NCBI GenBank assembly: GCA_003601695.1
Contig: PIYH01000013.1
Coordinates: forward strand, 1 to 18,906
Direction: 5' to 3'
Length of the DNA: 18,906 nucleotides
DNA from: Candidatus Bathyarchaeota archaeon
Lineage (GTDB): Archaea; Thermoproteota; Bathyarchaeia; Bathyarchaeales; DTEX01
Both the position numbers and the translations under genes were made by a program. The notes below the pieces were generated by a model that had not been told where the DNA came from, ran no database searches, and saw only the letters and a list, made by a program, of their open reading frames with translations. Numbering within the stretch: the first letter of the stretch is position 1; the number at the start of each line of letters is the position of its first letter. Shown in pieces: positions 1 through 7,949 of this stretch.

Positions 1-25
1 AAGAAGCGAACCCGCTCAGTGTGGA

Positions 26-133
26 TGGCGGGCCCGCTGGGATTTGAACCCAGGATCTCAGGCTTCCTTCGCTTTTTAAGCTCCGAAGGCTTACGCTTTG
101 ATCTGCGCCCTATCCATTCTAGGCTACGGGCCC
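26..133 (-). tRNA. tRNA-Arg(TCG) with two introns and encoded CCA
   Basis: The minus strand folds as a tRNA: 7-bp acceptor GGGCCCG/CGGGCCC, D-stem GCCT/GGGC, T-arm CTGGG-TTCAAAT-CCCAG, discriminator G and a genomic CCA at 28-26. The D-arm to T-arm interval is 30 nt too long. Removing 12 nt (91-102) and 18 nt (65-82) gives a perfect anticodon arm, CAGGC-CTTCGGA-GCCTG, with anticodon TCG at 86-84. Intron 2 lies at the canonical position 37/38. Its bulge-helix-bulge is complete: helix CTTC/GAAG, bulges GGA and GAA, inner stem GCTT/AAGC with loop AAA. Intron 1 lies at 29/30, with helix GCGC/GCGU, bulges AGA and AAG and no inner stem. The identity and both introns follow from the fold. The local stem TAAGC-CTTCGGA-GCTTA in the precursor also presents TCG. 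Confidence 0.9.
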
Positions 134-159
134 CTTTTTTCCCGATTTCTCAAGGAGCA

Positions 160-192
160 GTCTATTATGGCTTTTCTCCATAATATTAATAT
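160..192. promoter_or_regulatory. Divergent TATA region with inverted repeat
   Basis: CCATAATA occurs on both strands. On plus it is part of CCATAATATTAATATG (178-193), upstream of the isomerase start at 234. On minus it is CCATAATAGAC (160-170), about 30 nt upstream of the tRNA 5' end at 133. The two copies form the inverted repeat TTATGG-N7-CCATAA at 165-183. The likely reading is two back-to-back archaeal TATA boxes. No transcription data are available from sequence alone. Confidence 0.45.
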
Positions 193-233
193 GTTTTCGG
201 AGGAACTTTAAGATTATGCGGAGGTTATTTTGA

Positions 234-1166
234 ATGCAACAGTCTTGGAAGGGAATAATTAATGTTGGAATTGTTCATCCGATGATCTATCCGGAGACGA
301 TACGAGGAGAAGGGCCAATACTTGAGACCGTTAGCAAGATCGTATCTGACAATTTCTTTGGAGCTATCGAGGTCTCATGGATTAAGAGCGATGATGTAAG
401 AAAGAGGGTTGCGGATCTGCTTGAGTCTTCCTTCGTTGACGTAGTGTATTGCGGCGGCCCTCCAATACTAATTCAAAAGCTGAATATGAATTCTCTTGAT
501 GAAAATGTGAGATCTAATGCAGTGAAGGAAGTGAAGAAACTTGTTGACGAGGCTTATAGTTTGGGGGCTAGGATCCTAGTTGTTCTAAGCGGTCCAGATG
601 TCGAAGCGGATAAGCGGGGGAAAGCTAAGGAGCAAATGGTTAAGTCTCTAGAAGAGGTTTGTAGCTACGCTCAGGATAAAGGGAAAGACTATACGCTAAT
701 GATCTCTCTCGAATATTTTGATAGAGAATATGACAAGAAATGTCTGCTGGGACCGACTAGAGACTCAGTGGATGTAATTGCTAGAGTTAAGGAGAAATAT
801 GAAAATGTCGGCTTGACGGTTGATCTGAGTCATCTTCCACTGCTTCACGAGTCTCCAGAAGAGGCTCTCTTAGCAGCTAGGCCATACCTGGAACATGTCC
901 ACATAGGCAATTGTATAATGAAAGATCCGAGTCATCCGCTTTACGGGGATCAGCATCCAAGATTTGGAATACCCGAAGGGGAGAATTCACTAGACGAACT
1001 CGTCGAGTTCCTTAAAGTTATTAAATACGTAGGTTACTTCAATAAGAAGACTGCTACGAGACTTCCAGTTGTAAGCTTTGAAGTTAAACCGGCGCCCGGG
1101 GAATCCTCAGAAGTCTTGATTGCAAACTCGAAGAGATTCTTTGAAGAAGCTTGGTCAAAAATTTAA
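234..1166 (+). CDS. Sugar phosphate isomerase/epimerase-like TIM-barrel protein
   Basis: This 310-residue protein looks like the xylose-isomerase-like/AP-endonuclease-2 TIM-barrel superfamily. These are metal-dependent enzymes that isomerise or epimerise sugars and sugar acids. Likely metal ligands sit at strand ends: Glu160 in MISLEYFD, Asp197 in LTVDLSH, His223 in EHVHIGN and Glu283 in VSFEVKP. The length is typical and there is no signal peptide, so it should be cytoplasmic. The start is ATG with GGAGG about 11 nt upstream (219-223). The next gene, a 2-hydroxyacid dehydrogenase, begins 31 nt after the stop on the same strand, so the pair may act together on a hydroxypyruvate- or glyoxylate-type metabolite. 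The substrate cannot be read from the sequence. A hydroxypyruvate-isomerase-like or 3-dehydroshikimate-dehydratase-like role is possible. Confidence 0.75.
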   Translation: MQQSWKGIINVGIVHPMIYPETIRGEGPILETVSKIVSDNFFGAIEVSWIKSDDVRKRVADLLESSFVDVVYCGGPPILIQKLNMNSLDENVRSNAVKEVKKLVDEAYSLGARILVVLSGPDVEADKRGKAKEQMVKSLEEVCSYAQDKGKDYTLMISLEYFDREYDKKCLLGPTRDSVDVIARVKEKYENVGLTVDLSHLPLLHESPEEALLAARPYLEHVHIGNCIMKDPSHPLYGDQHPRFGIPEGENSLDELVEFLKVIKYVGYFNKKTATRLPVVSFEVKPAPGESSEVLIANSKRFFEEAWSKI

Positions 1167-1197
1167 AAAAATAAAGGGAAGATCAATATAAGGCACG

Positions 1198-2217
1198 GTG
1201 AAGGATTTGAGTGGATCTGAAAGAAAAAAGATCTATGTTACTAGAAGGCTGCCAGAAGAGGCTATGAAACTTCTAGAGGAGAGATTCGACGTCGATGTCT
1301 GGACCGGGGAGATGCCTCCACCCAAAGGGGTTTTAGTGGAGAAAGTTAAGAATATAGATGGGCTTATCTGTCTTTTAACGGAAAAGATAGATGAAGAGGT
1401 TATCAACGCCGCTGGGCCGAGGCTTCGCGGAATATGTCAGGTAGCAGTTGGATACGATAACATCGATGTAAAGGCAGCTACAAAGAAGGGAATCTACGTT
1501 ACAAATACGCCTGGAGTTTTAACAGAGACTACAGCTGACTATGCCTTCGCCCTCTTGATGGCTACTGCTAGAAGAATCGCCGAGGCGGACAGATATGTGA
1601 GAGATGGAAAGTGGAAGATACCTTGGGGTCTGACGATGCTTCTCGGACAGGACATATGGGGTAAGACTATAGGCATAGTAGGCATGGGGAGAATAGGCAC
1701 AGCCGTTGCCCGCAGAGCCAAAGGAATGAATATGAAGATACTTTACTATGACGTTGTTAGAAACGAGAAAGCTGAGAAGGAGCTGGAAGCTAAATATGTG
1801 GATCTTGAAACCCTACTTAAAGAGTCAGATTTCGTTACGCTTCATGTCCCCCTTCTCCCATCAACCAGACACCTGATAAACGAGGAGAGACTTAAGCTGA
1901 TGAAGAAGACTGCTTGCCTGATAAATACCTCACGCGGTCCAGTGGTAGACGAGAAAGCCCTATATAAGGCTCTAAAGGAAGGATGGATCTGGGCTGCTGG
2001 GCTTGATGTATGGGAGAAGGAACCAACAGATCCAGATAATCCCTTGCTTAAACTGGAAAACGTAACAGCTTCGCCTCATATAGCAAGCGGAAGCATAGCA
2101 ACTAGAACCAAGATGGCAATTATGGCAGTAGAGAACATGATAGCTATACTTGAAGGAAAGATTCCGCCGAATCTCGTGAACAAGGAAGTCCTAAAGGTAA
2201 GACCTCCCACAAGCTAG
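1198..2217 (+). CDS. gyaR: D-2-hydroxyacid dehydrogenase, glyoxylate/hydroxypyruvate reductase type
   Basis: This is a 339-residue NAD(P)-dependent D-isomer-specific 2-hydroxyacid dehydrogenase that closely resembles archaeal glyoxylate reductase GyaR. It would reduce glyoxylate to glycolate or hydroxypyruvate to glycerate in the cytoplasm. The split catalytic domain is visible (AVGYDNIDV near 83-91, YVTNTPGVLTE near 100-110). The Rossmann nucleotide site is GMGRIG at 162-167. The catalytic set is Arg246 in NTSRGP, the Glu of DVWEKEP near 273-275 and His294 in SPHIASG. The C-terminal segment PPNLVNKEV is family-typical. The start is GTG; an in-frame TTG at 1207 is an alternative, and the first eight or so residues are not conserved in the family. 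It probably shares an operon with the upstream isomerase-like gene. Confidence 0.9.
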   Translation: MKDLSGSERKKIYVTRRLPEEAMKLLEERFDVDVWTGEMPPPKGVLVEKVKNIDGLICLLTEKIDEEVINAAGPRLRGICQVAVGYDNIDVKAATKKGIYVTNTPGVLTETTADYAFALLMATARRIAEADRYVRDGKWKIPWGLTMLLGQDIWGKTIGIVGMGRIGTAVARRAKGMNMKILYYDVVRNEKAEKELEAKYVDLETLLKESDFVTLHVPLLPSTRHLINEERLKLMKKTACLINTSRGPVVDEKALYKALKEGWIWAAGLDVWEKEPTDPDNPLLKLENVTASPHIASGSIATRTKMAIMAVENMIAILEGKIPPNLVNKEVLKVRPPTS

Positions 2218-2228
2218 GCTAAACCCTC

Positions 2229-2241
2229 TCCTTTATTTTTT
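2229..2241 (+). terminator. T-rich tract after the dehydrogenase gene
   Basis: The sequence CTCCTTTATTTTTTAG lies about 10-20 nt after the stop at 2217. Archaeal terminators are commonly T-rich with no required hairpin, and none is seen here. The call rests on composition and position only. Confidence 0.3.
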
Positions 2242-2410
2242 AGAATAATCGCTTAATCGCTTTGTTCTTCAAAACTTTAGGACCATAGCTGATAAAGTCG
2301 AATGGTAAATCTTCGTTTAGAATCCTTGAATTCCCTCCAGCCTTTAACAAATCCTCACATGTAGAATTCGAAGATCCAAAATATCAGCGAAATCGATTAG
2401 CCCCTAAAGC
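2240..2410 (-). pseudogene. Possible remnant of a small protein-coding gene
   Basis: On the minus strand an open frame ending at TAA (2242-2240) reads protein-like: EDLLKAGGNSRILNEDLPFD, followed by FISYGPKVLKNKAIKRLF. Upstream that frame soon closes, but a neighbouring frame continues with LIDFADILDLRILH over about 2357-2400. Joining the two needs one frameshift near 2357, and a further shift would be needed beyond 2400. No start codon with a ribosome site is evident. The composition suggests a real but decayed C-terminus. I do not recognise the family with confidence; a small nucleotidyltransferase or toxin-antitoxin protein is possible. Confidence 0.3.
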
Positions 2411-2589
2411 GGAGGAAGATACATAATGAGTACTTTGGATCTATGATAAGTGAGAATGAGGCATCATTACCCACAGAGCATCTAGATAAAAAAAATAGAA
2501 ACTTTTAATTTTCAGAATATACTCCCGATACACATTTTTGTATAGTTGGATGTTATTATGTATTAGCGCGGATAAAGAGATGAACAATA

Positions 2590-3957
2590 ATGATAGATCT
2601 GCTTGAAACATGCCTGTCACGCATCAATGAGGAATATGCTGAGATGCGCGGTCATACACGAAGAGTTCTCTCAGTAGTCGTTAAGGATGGACGGATTGAA
2701 GCAGTCGTTAAGGGATTAAACAGAGGAGTATGTGCAAGAGCACTGGTGGATGGAAGCTGGGGCTTCTCCTCAACAACGATCATTGATAAAAAGAGCTTAC
2801 ACAGCATTCTGATGGATGCAAGATCTCTCGCTTATTCCTCAAAGCCGTTAAAGAAACGATATGTCAAAATCGCTCCAGTCAAGCCACATGTTGATGAATA
2901 TGAAACTCGCATGAAAAGGGATCCGCGAAGTGAAGATATAGAATGCTTCGTTGAGGAAGTCTTAGACGCGGATAGTGAGGCACGCAATTACTCTGAGAAA
3001 GTAGTATCTACAACTCTCAACCTATCAATAGTTGACGATGAAATATTCTTTGTGAATTCTGAAGGTGCAAGGATCAAGCAGAGGATAGTTAGATGCTTCG
3101 GAGCGGCACGCATCATTGCAAGGTCGAAAGGAAACATAGCTTCGGCTTATGAAAGTGTGGGGAGGCAGGGAGGCCTCGAAGTATTTGAGGAAACTCCTCT
3201 GAGAGATGCAGCTTTAAAAGCAGCTAGCAGAGCTGTTAGAATAGCTCCTAAGCGAGTTGTTCCAGGAGGCTATTATGACGTTGTTTTGGAAGATAAGATC
3301 GTCGGTCTCCTAGCTCACGAGGCCGTGGGACACACAGCCGAGGCAGATCTCGTTTACGTAGGGAGCTTCCTATCAGACAAAATGGGTGAAAAAGTAGCAT
3401 CTGAGATGGTGACTCTCATTGATGATGGTTTGTTTCCATATGGATTCGGAACAATGAAGTATGATGATGAGGGAGTTCCGGCTGGAAAGACTGTGATAAT
3501 TGATAAGGGAATAGTTAGGAGTTTCATGCACTCTCGCGAAACAGCCAGCCAGTTTGGAGCCGCCCCTACAGGAAACGCTAGAGCTTGGAGCTTCGAGTAC
3601 GACCCCATCATCCGTATGAGAAACACATACATTAAACCGGGGGACTGGACTGTTGAAGAATTAATAGAAGACGTTAAAGACGGATACTTTCTGAGGGGCG
3701 TCGGAGGTGGACAAGCCGACTTTAACGGGGAATTTATGTTCACCGTTCAGGAAGCCATTAGAGTAAGGAATGGAGAGCTCAAGGAGCCTTATCGCGGAGC
3801 GGCTATGAGCGGAAACGCATTTGATGTTCTGAGTAATGTTGATGGTGTGGGGAGAGATTTTAAGATGCATATTGGAATCTGCGGTAAAGAGCAGCCGAAT
3901 TATGTTGGAATAGGAGGACCCAGTATTAGAACTAGATTGTTAGTTGGAGGGAGATAA
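2590..3957 (+). CDS. tldD: TldD family metalloprotease
   Basis: This 455-residue member of the TldD/PmbA (peptidase U62) family is the catalytic type. It carries the zinc-binding HExxxH motif as HEAVGH at 243-248. The conserved C-terminal cysteine is in GICGKEQ (Cys431), followed by the family's glycine-rich end. In bacteria TldD works with TldE as a heterodimer that cleaves unfolded peptides and matures modified peptides. The archaeal substrate is unknown. The TldE-type gene follows immediately and overlaps its 3' end. The ATG start at 2590 has only a weak purine-rich stretch (AAAGAGATGAAC) upstream. No signal peptide or membrane segment is seen, so it is cytoplasmic. Confidence 0.93.
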   Translation: MIDLLETCLSRINEEYAEMRGHTRRVLSVVVKDGRIEAVVKGLNRGVCARALVDGSWGFSSTTIIDKKSLHSILMDARSLAYSSKPLKKRYVKIAPVKPHVDEYETRMKRDPRSEDIECFVEEVLDADSEARNYSEKVVSTTLNLSIVDDEIFFVNSEGARIKQRIVRCFGAARIIARSKGNIASAYESVGRQGGLEVFEETPLRDAALKAASRAVRIAPKRVVPGGYYDVVLEDKIVGLLAHEAVGHTAEADLVYVGSFLSDKMGEKVASEMVTLIDDGLFPYGFGTMKYDDEGVPAGKTVIIDKGIVRSFMHSRETASQFGAAPTGNARAWSFEYDPIIRMRNTYIKPGDWTVEELIEDVKDGYFLRGVGGGQADFNGEFMFTVQEAIRVRNGELKEPYRGAAMSGNAFDVLSNVDGVGRDFKMHIGICGKEQPNYVGIGGPSIRTRLLVGGR

Positions 3958-5308
3958 AATCAGCAATTTAATCGAGATTTCTGAATTAGCTGTTGGAAAC
4001 TCTAAAAAACTGGGCGTCGACGAAGTTGAGGGATTTGTGCAGAGGCAACGAATTATAGAGGTATTATTGGAGAGAGGGGAGATTCAAAGTGAAAGAGTAA
4101 AGATTCGACGCGGAATAGGCATTCGAGCTATAAAGGATAAGAGTGTCGGATTCTCTTTCGCATCAGTACTGGACGAACGGACTATTCGAGAAACATGTAA
4201 GGATGCATTTAGCCTTGCCAGAGCGTCACCTAAGAATCCAGACTGGGTTTCTCTGCCTCTTCCAAAAAGGATTCCTCCAGCTCCTGATGGCTTATATGAT
4301 GATGACCTATCAAGCCTCACATCAGATGAGGCCCTCAATATTGTTCTTGAAGGCTATGAAACTGCTAAAGAGGTTGATCCGCGAGTTTCGATTGATGAAG
4401 GAAAATTGATTGTATCTTCAACAGAGATCGCTATTTCGAACTCTCATGGAATAAGCCTCTACGACAGGGGAACATCCATAGCTTTCTATCTGATCTGCGT
4501 CGCGAAGGAAAAAGGCAAAGCCTCCAGCTTCGCATATGAATATGATATTTCAAGAACGCTTAAGGGCTTTTCAGCTCGTAAGGTCGGTGAACTCGCAGCT
4601 AAGAAGGCTCTACTCTCGCTTGGCGCCAAGAGTATTAAGCCTTTCAGAGGAGACGTAATCTTAAGCCCAGATGTCGCAAGTGAGATTCTATTCGCACCTT
4701 TGATAAGCAGCGTGAACGCTGATAACGTGCAGAGAGGCAGAAGTCTCTGGGCTAATAGGATAGGTGAATCTGTATCAGTTAGAAGCCTAACGATCATCGA
4801 TGATGGCCTATTACCATATGGGCTGGGCTCATCCCCATTCGACGCTGAGGGCGTTCCATCCCAAAGGACCATAGTTATCGAGAATGGAGTTTTAAAGAGT
4901 TTTCTCTATGACTCATACACTGCAAATAAGGTCAATAGAGAATCTACGGGAAATGCCGCGAGGGAAGGCTATTCTAGTCCACCATATATCTCCGCATCGA
5001 ATCTTCTCGTAAGCCCTGGGACAAAAAGCCTTGAAGAAATGATTTCAGAAGTAGATAGAGGTGTAATCGTAAATAGATTCAGCGGGAAAGTTTCAAATGA
5101 AAGCGGCGAATTCTCCGGCATAGCTAAGCAGGCAATTTATATAGAAGACGGAGAGATGAGATTTCCGCTCAGAGAGACTATGATTTCAGGTAACACCTTT
5201 GAATCTCTGAATAAAATAGCCGCCATAGGCAGAGATAGAAGAGCTACAATGATGGATGTATATACGCCGCCGATACTCATAGAAGAAATCACCATAACAT
5301 CAAAATAA
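3944..5308 (+). CDS. tldE: TldE/PmbA family protein, partner of TldD
   Basis: About 450 residues. It aligns in layout with TldD (DDGLLPYGLGSSPFDAEGVP, the family's TGNA and C-terminal GDMISGN-like blocks) but lacks HExxxH, as expected for the non-catalytic TldE/PmbA subunit. The gene overlaps tldD by 14 nt, consistent with translational coupling and a 1:1 heterodimer. The start is doubtful. The only standard in-frame start is TTG at 3944, but the strong ribosome site GGAGGGAG (3947-3954) lies downstream of it. That site would fit initiation near 3959 (AUC), just where family members begin (NLIEISELAVGNSKKLG). The coordinates use the TTG. Confidence 0.88.
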   Translation: MEGDKISNLIEISELAVGNSKKLGVDEVEGFVQRQRIIEVLLERGEIQSERVKIRRGIGIRAIKDKSVGFSFASVLDERTIRETCKDAFSLARASPKNPDWVSLPLPKRIPPAPDGLYDDDLSSLTSDEALNIVLEGYETAKEVDPRVSIDEGKLIVSSTEIAISNSHGISLYDRGTSIAFYLICVAKEKGKASSFAYEYDISRTLKGFSARKVGELAAKKALLSLGAKSIKPFRGDVILSPDVASEILFAPLISSVNADNVQRGRSLWANRIGESVSVRSLTIIDDGLLPYGLGSSPFDAEGVPSQRTIVIENGVLKSFLYDSYTANKVNRESTGNAAREGYSSPPYISASNLLVSPGTKSLEEMISEVDRGVIVNRFSGKVSNESGEFSGIAKQAIYIEDGEMRFPLRETMISGNTFESLNKIAAIGRDRRATMMDVYTPPILIEEITITSK

Positions 5309-5333
5309 CAGCAAAATGACACGTAAAAGATGA

Positions 5334-5347
5334 TTATACACTTTTAA
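5334..5347 (+). promoter_or_regulatory. TATA-like promoter of the pterin operon
   Basis: TTATACACTTTTAA lies about 40-50 nt upstream of the TTG start at 5384. This predicts a transcript start near 5362-5370 and a short leader. Evidence is composition and spacing only. Confidence 0.4.
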
Positions 5348-5383
5348 GCGGAAGTAACATTAGCTACCATTAGGGTTTATTCC

Positions 5384-6976
5384 TTGAAGATTCTATTATT
5401 GACTGGGAAATTGGCTGAACCCTTACTTCGCAAGGTAGCCGACGCGTATCCATCGAATTATGAGATTCACGTATCTGCGATGCCTATTGAAGTAGCTTCG
5501 CTTGCAACGCCTCAATTAATCATTTCATACTTAAAGAAGATTAAACTTGAGGATTATGACTTGATAATGGTTCCCGGGTTGATATCAGGCTCAATGAAGC
5601 CCATTGAGGAAGCCGTAGGGATAAGAGTAGTTAAGGGACCTAAACATGCAGCTGATATACCCATCCTTCTGAGGACATACGATCCGATAAGACTATCGCC
5701 GGATGTTTCAGCCGACGATCTTATCGCCGATGAAAAATACAGAGATGCAAAGGAGATTCTCGAAAAGGCGGAGGCGTCAGCTACTTCTAAGCCTCATATA
5801 AGAGTTGATGGAGTGATTATCCCAGCTAATCCCCCTCCAATAAGAGTCATATCAGAAATAGCTGAGGCACATCTTCTTGATGAAAGCGAGCTCATTAGAA
5901 TCGCTAGGAAACGCATAGAGGAGGGGGCGGATATCCTAAGTTTAGGATTTCAAGCTGGCATCTCAAATCCAGAAAAAGTAAAGGACTGCGTTATGCTGAT
6001 TAAGAAAGAACTTAATCCTCCCCTAGCCATAGACTCCATTATTCCGAGCGAAATCGTTGCAGGCGTTGAGGCAGGAGCAGACATGATAATGAGCCTTGAA
6101 TCCGGAAATATAAAGAAAGTTGCAAGTCGAATTCGGGATGTGCCCGCGGTTGTTATACCATATGACTCGGGGAGAAGAGTATATGCAAGAACCGCTGAGG
6201 ACAAACTGAGATTACTAAAAAAGAATATTCAAGCCGCTATTAAGTATGGAATTGACAAGATAATCGCTGATCCCGTGCTTGAACCCATAAATCTTTCAGA
6301 GCCTACAGGAACTTTAGAATCTTTAATAGCCTATCGCATGTTTAAGTATGAATATTCAGAGATCCCGCTTCTGATGGGACTCTGCAACGTTACGGAGCTA
6401 ATAGACGCGGATTCCGTAGGAGTTAACGCTCTTCTGACAATGCTTGCGGCAGAAGCGAGAGTTAGCTTGGTTCTTGTAGTTGAAAAGAGCGCCAAAGCAG
6501 CCGAGTCGACAACCGAGGTTAAAATAGCTTCACAGATGGCTACTATTGCAGGGGAGAAGAAAACCCCACCTAAAGATTTAGGCTTGGATCTTCTGATCCT
6601 CAAAAACAAGAGGATTATAGAGTCTAGGCTGTCTCTAGAAGGAGCAGCGATAGCTGAAGCCGACAATAAAAGAATTGAATATCCACGGGATCCCCTCGGC
6701 TTCTTTACGGTGAGCGTTGACCATCAAGATGGATGGATTAAGGTTCTCTATCGCGGCCGTAAGGGAAAGATACTGATAAAGGGTAAAGATGCAAAGTCTA
6801 TATATGATGAGATTCTGAAGAGAAGATTAATATCATCTCTTTCTCACGCATTATACTTAGGCGTGGAGCTTGGAAAAGCCGAAGCTGCGCTTGGAATAGG
6901 GAAAAATTATATACAAGAGGAGCCGCTCTTTGAGAAAACTAGGCCGATTGAATTGAGTGGAAAAGATGCGAGTTGA
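5384..6976 (+). CDS. Dihydropteroate-synthase-like protein of H4MPT synthesis
   Basis: This 530-residue protein resembles the archaeal dihydropteroate-synthase-related family. Residues 1-150 form an N-terminal domain opening MKILLLTGKLAEPLL. A DHPS-like TIM barrel follows (about 150-370), with the segments RIEEGADILSLGF, PLAIDSII and IIADPVLEP. A C-terminal domain ends in LSHALYLGVELGKAEAALG (about 380-530). The family is the expected catalyst joining 6-hydroxymethyl-dihydropterin diphosphate to beta-RFA-P, the counterpart of DHPS in folate synthesis. The next gene, which makes beta-RFA-P, overlaps this one, strongly supporting that role. Direct biochemical proof for this family is limited as far as I know. 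The start is TTG with only a weak AGGGT ribosome site. Confidence 0.85.
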   Translation: MKILLLTGKLAEPLLRKVADAYPSNYEIHVSAMPIEVASLATPQLIISYLKKIKLEDYDLIMVPGLISGSMKPIEEAVGIRVVKGPKHAADIPILLRTYDPIRLSPDVSADDLIADEKYRDAKEILEKAEASATSKPHIRVDGVIIPANPPPIRVISEIAEAHLLDESELIRIARKRIEEGADILSLGFQAGISNPEKVKDCVMLIKKELNPPLAIDSIIPSEIVAGVEAGADMIMSLESGNIKKVASRIRDVPAVVIPYDSGRRVYARTAEDKLRLLKKNIQAAIKYGIDKIIADPVLEPINLSEPTGTLESLIAYRMFKYEYSEIPLLMGLCNVTELIDADSVGVNALLTMLAAEARVSLVLVVEKSAKAAESTTEVKIASQMATIAGEKKTPPKDLGLDLLILKNKRIIESRLSLEGAAIAEADNKRIEYPRDPLGFFTVSVDHQDGWIKVLYRGRKGKILIKGKDAKSIYDEILKRRLISSLSHALYLGVELGKAEAALGIGKNYIQEEPLFEKTRPIELSGKDAS

Positions 6977-7943
6977 AGTTAGCTCCTCAGCGAGGCTTCA
7001 TCTAGGCTTTTACACCATTTCCTCCGGCGAGATAGCCTATGGGAGTATAGGAGTCGCTATAGACAAGCCTAGAGTGACAATACAAGCAGAGGAAGCAGAA
7101 GGGATCGACGTGAGAAACCTGACAGATGTAGATGTTAATGAAGAGATTAAAAATGTCATAAAGCGGATGAATGTACAGGGAGCTAGCATCAGAGTTCTGG
7201 AAGCTATACCTAGACATGTCGGGCTTGGCTCAACAACTCAGCTCAGACTCGCAGTCGCCTACGCGCTGTCTAAGATATATAATTTAGGATACGATATTCG
7301 GAGATTAGCCTTCCTGCTGGGGAGAGGAATATTCTCAGGAATAGGCACCGCCGCTTTTGAGCATGGGGGATTCATAATTGATAGCGGTCGACTCGTAAAG
7401 GATAGAATGATCTATGAGCCGAGAAGCCCAGATGATATTCCAGCGGTTATACTTAGAACCACATTGCCTAAAAGCTGGCATTTCATAGTAGCCATTCCCA
7501 GAGAGAAACGTGGCCTTGACGAGAAGGAGGAGAGAAAGCCACTCGAAGCCCCAGAATTTAATGAAGAACTTGAACGCGAGCTCCACGATGCAGTTCTGAT
7601 AGATATGCTTCCCGCCCTAGCTCGTAGAGACGCTAGAAGATTTGGAAGAGCCCTAACTAAGATCCAACGCTTAGTTGGAAGATATTTTTCTAAGTTTCAG
7701 AGCGGAGAATTCTGTTGCTGGGAAACCGAGAAGATTGTTGAATGCATGCTTGAGAATGGAGCTTATGGCGCTGGCCAGAGTAGCTGGGGACCAGCAGCCT
7801 ACGGCTTAACTGAGGGGAAGGAAAGAGCTGAAAGACTATTGAATCGTGTATCCGAATCCGTTGAAAAGGCTGGGATAGATGCAGAAATCTTTGAGGCTCA
7901 ACCTAGGAATAGAGGCGTCTCCTATAGAATTATAGAACTCTAA
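6966..7943 (+). CDS. mptG: Beta-ribofuranosylaminobenzene 5'-phosphate synthase
   Basis: This is a 325-residue GHMP-kinase-superfamily protein matching beta-RFA-P synthase. That enzyme condenses 4-hydroxybenzoate/p-aminobenzoate-type precursor with PRPP, releasing CO2 and diphosphate, in the first committed step of methanopterin synthesis. Diagnostic features are the N-terminal SSSARLHLGFY, the GHMP loop PRHVGLGSTTQLRLAVAYAL (about 84-103), the glycine-rich IFSGIGTAAFEHGGFIID and the C-terminal GAYGAGQSSWGPAAYG. The ATG at 6966 is preferred; a GTG at 6957 is in frame. Either start overlaps the upstream gene by 11-20 nt, indicating co-transcription and coupled translation. No truncation is apparent. 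Confidence 0.93.
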   Translation: MRVEVSSSARLHLGFYTISSGEIAYGSIGVAIDKPRVTIQAEEAEGIDVRNLTDVDVNEEIKNVIKRMNVQGASIRVLEAIPRHVGLGSTTQLRLAVAYALSKIYNLGYDIRRLAFLLGRGIFSGIGTAAFEHGGFIIDSGRLVKDRMIYEPRSPDDIPAVILRTTLPKSWHFIVAIPREKRGLDEKEERKPLEAPEFNEELERELHDAVLIDMLPALARRDARRFGRALTKIQRLVGRYFSKFQSGEFCCWETEKIVECMLENGAYGAGQSSWGPAAYGLTEGKERAERLLNRVSESVEKAGIDAEIFEAQPRNRGVSYRIIEL

Positions 7944-7949
7944 TATCTA

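Larger units (their letters stand above)
2218..2589. other. 372-base gap with no intact gene
   Basis: No complete reading frame of useful length is present on either strand. The region holds the T-rich tract at 2229-2241 and a decayed-looking minus-strand frame (about 2240-2410, listed separately). A possible TATA element, ACTTTTAATT, lies at 2501-2510. A second AT-rich site, TGTTATTATG, at 2551-2560 is better placed to serve the TldD gene starting at 2590. No hairpin, tRNA or clear C/D-box RNA was found. Confidence 0.6.

Noticed and set aside
2562..2573. ATTAGCGCGGAT, repeated exactly at 8405-8416
   Set aside because: Both copies are intergenic and upstream of genes, but several 12-base repeats are expected by chance in a window this size, and there is no third copy or palindrome.
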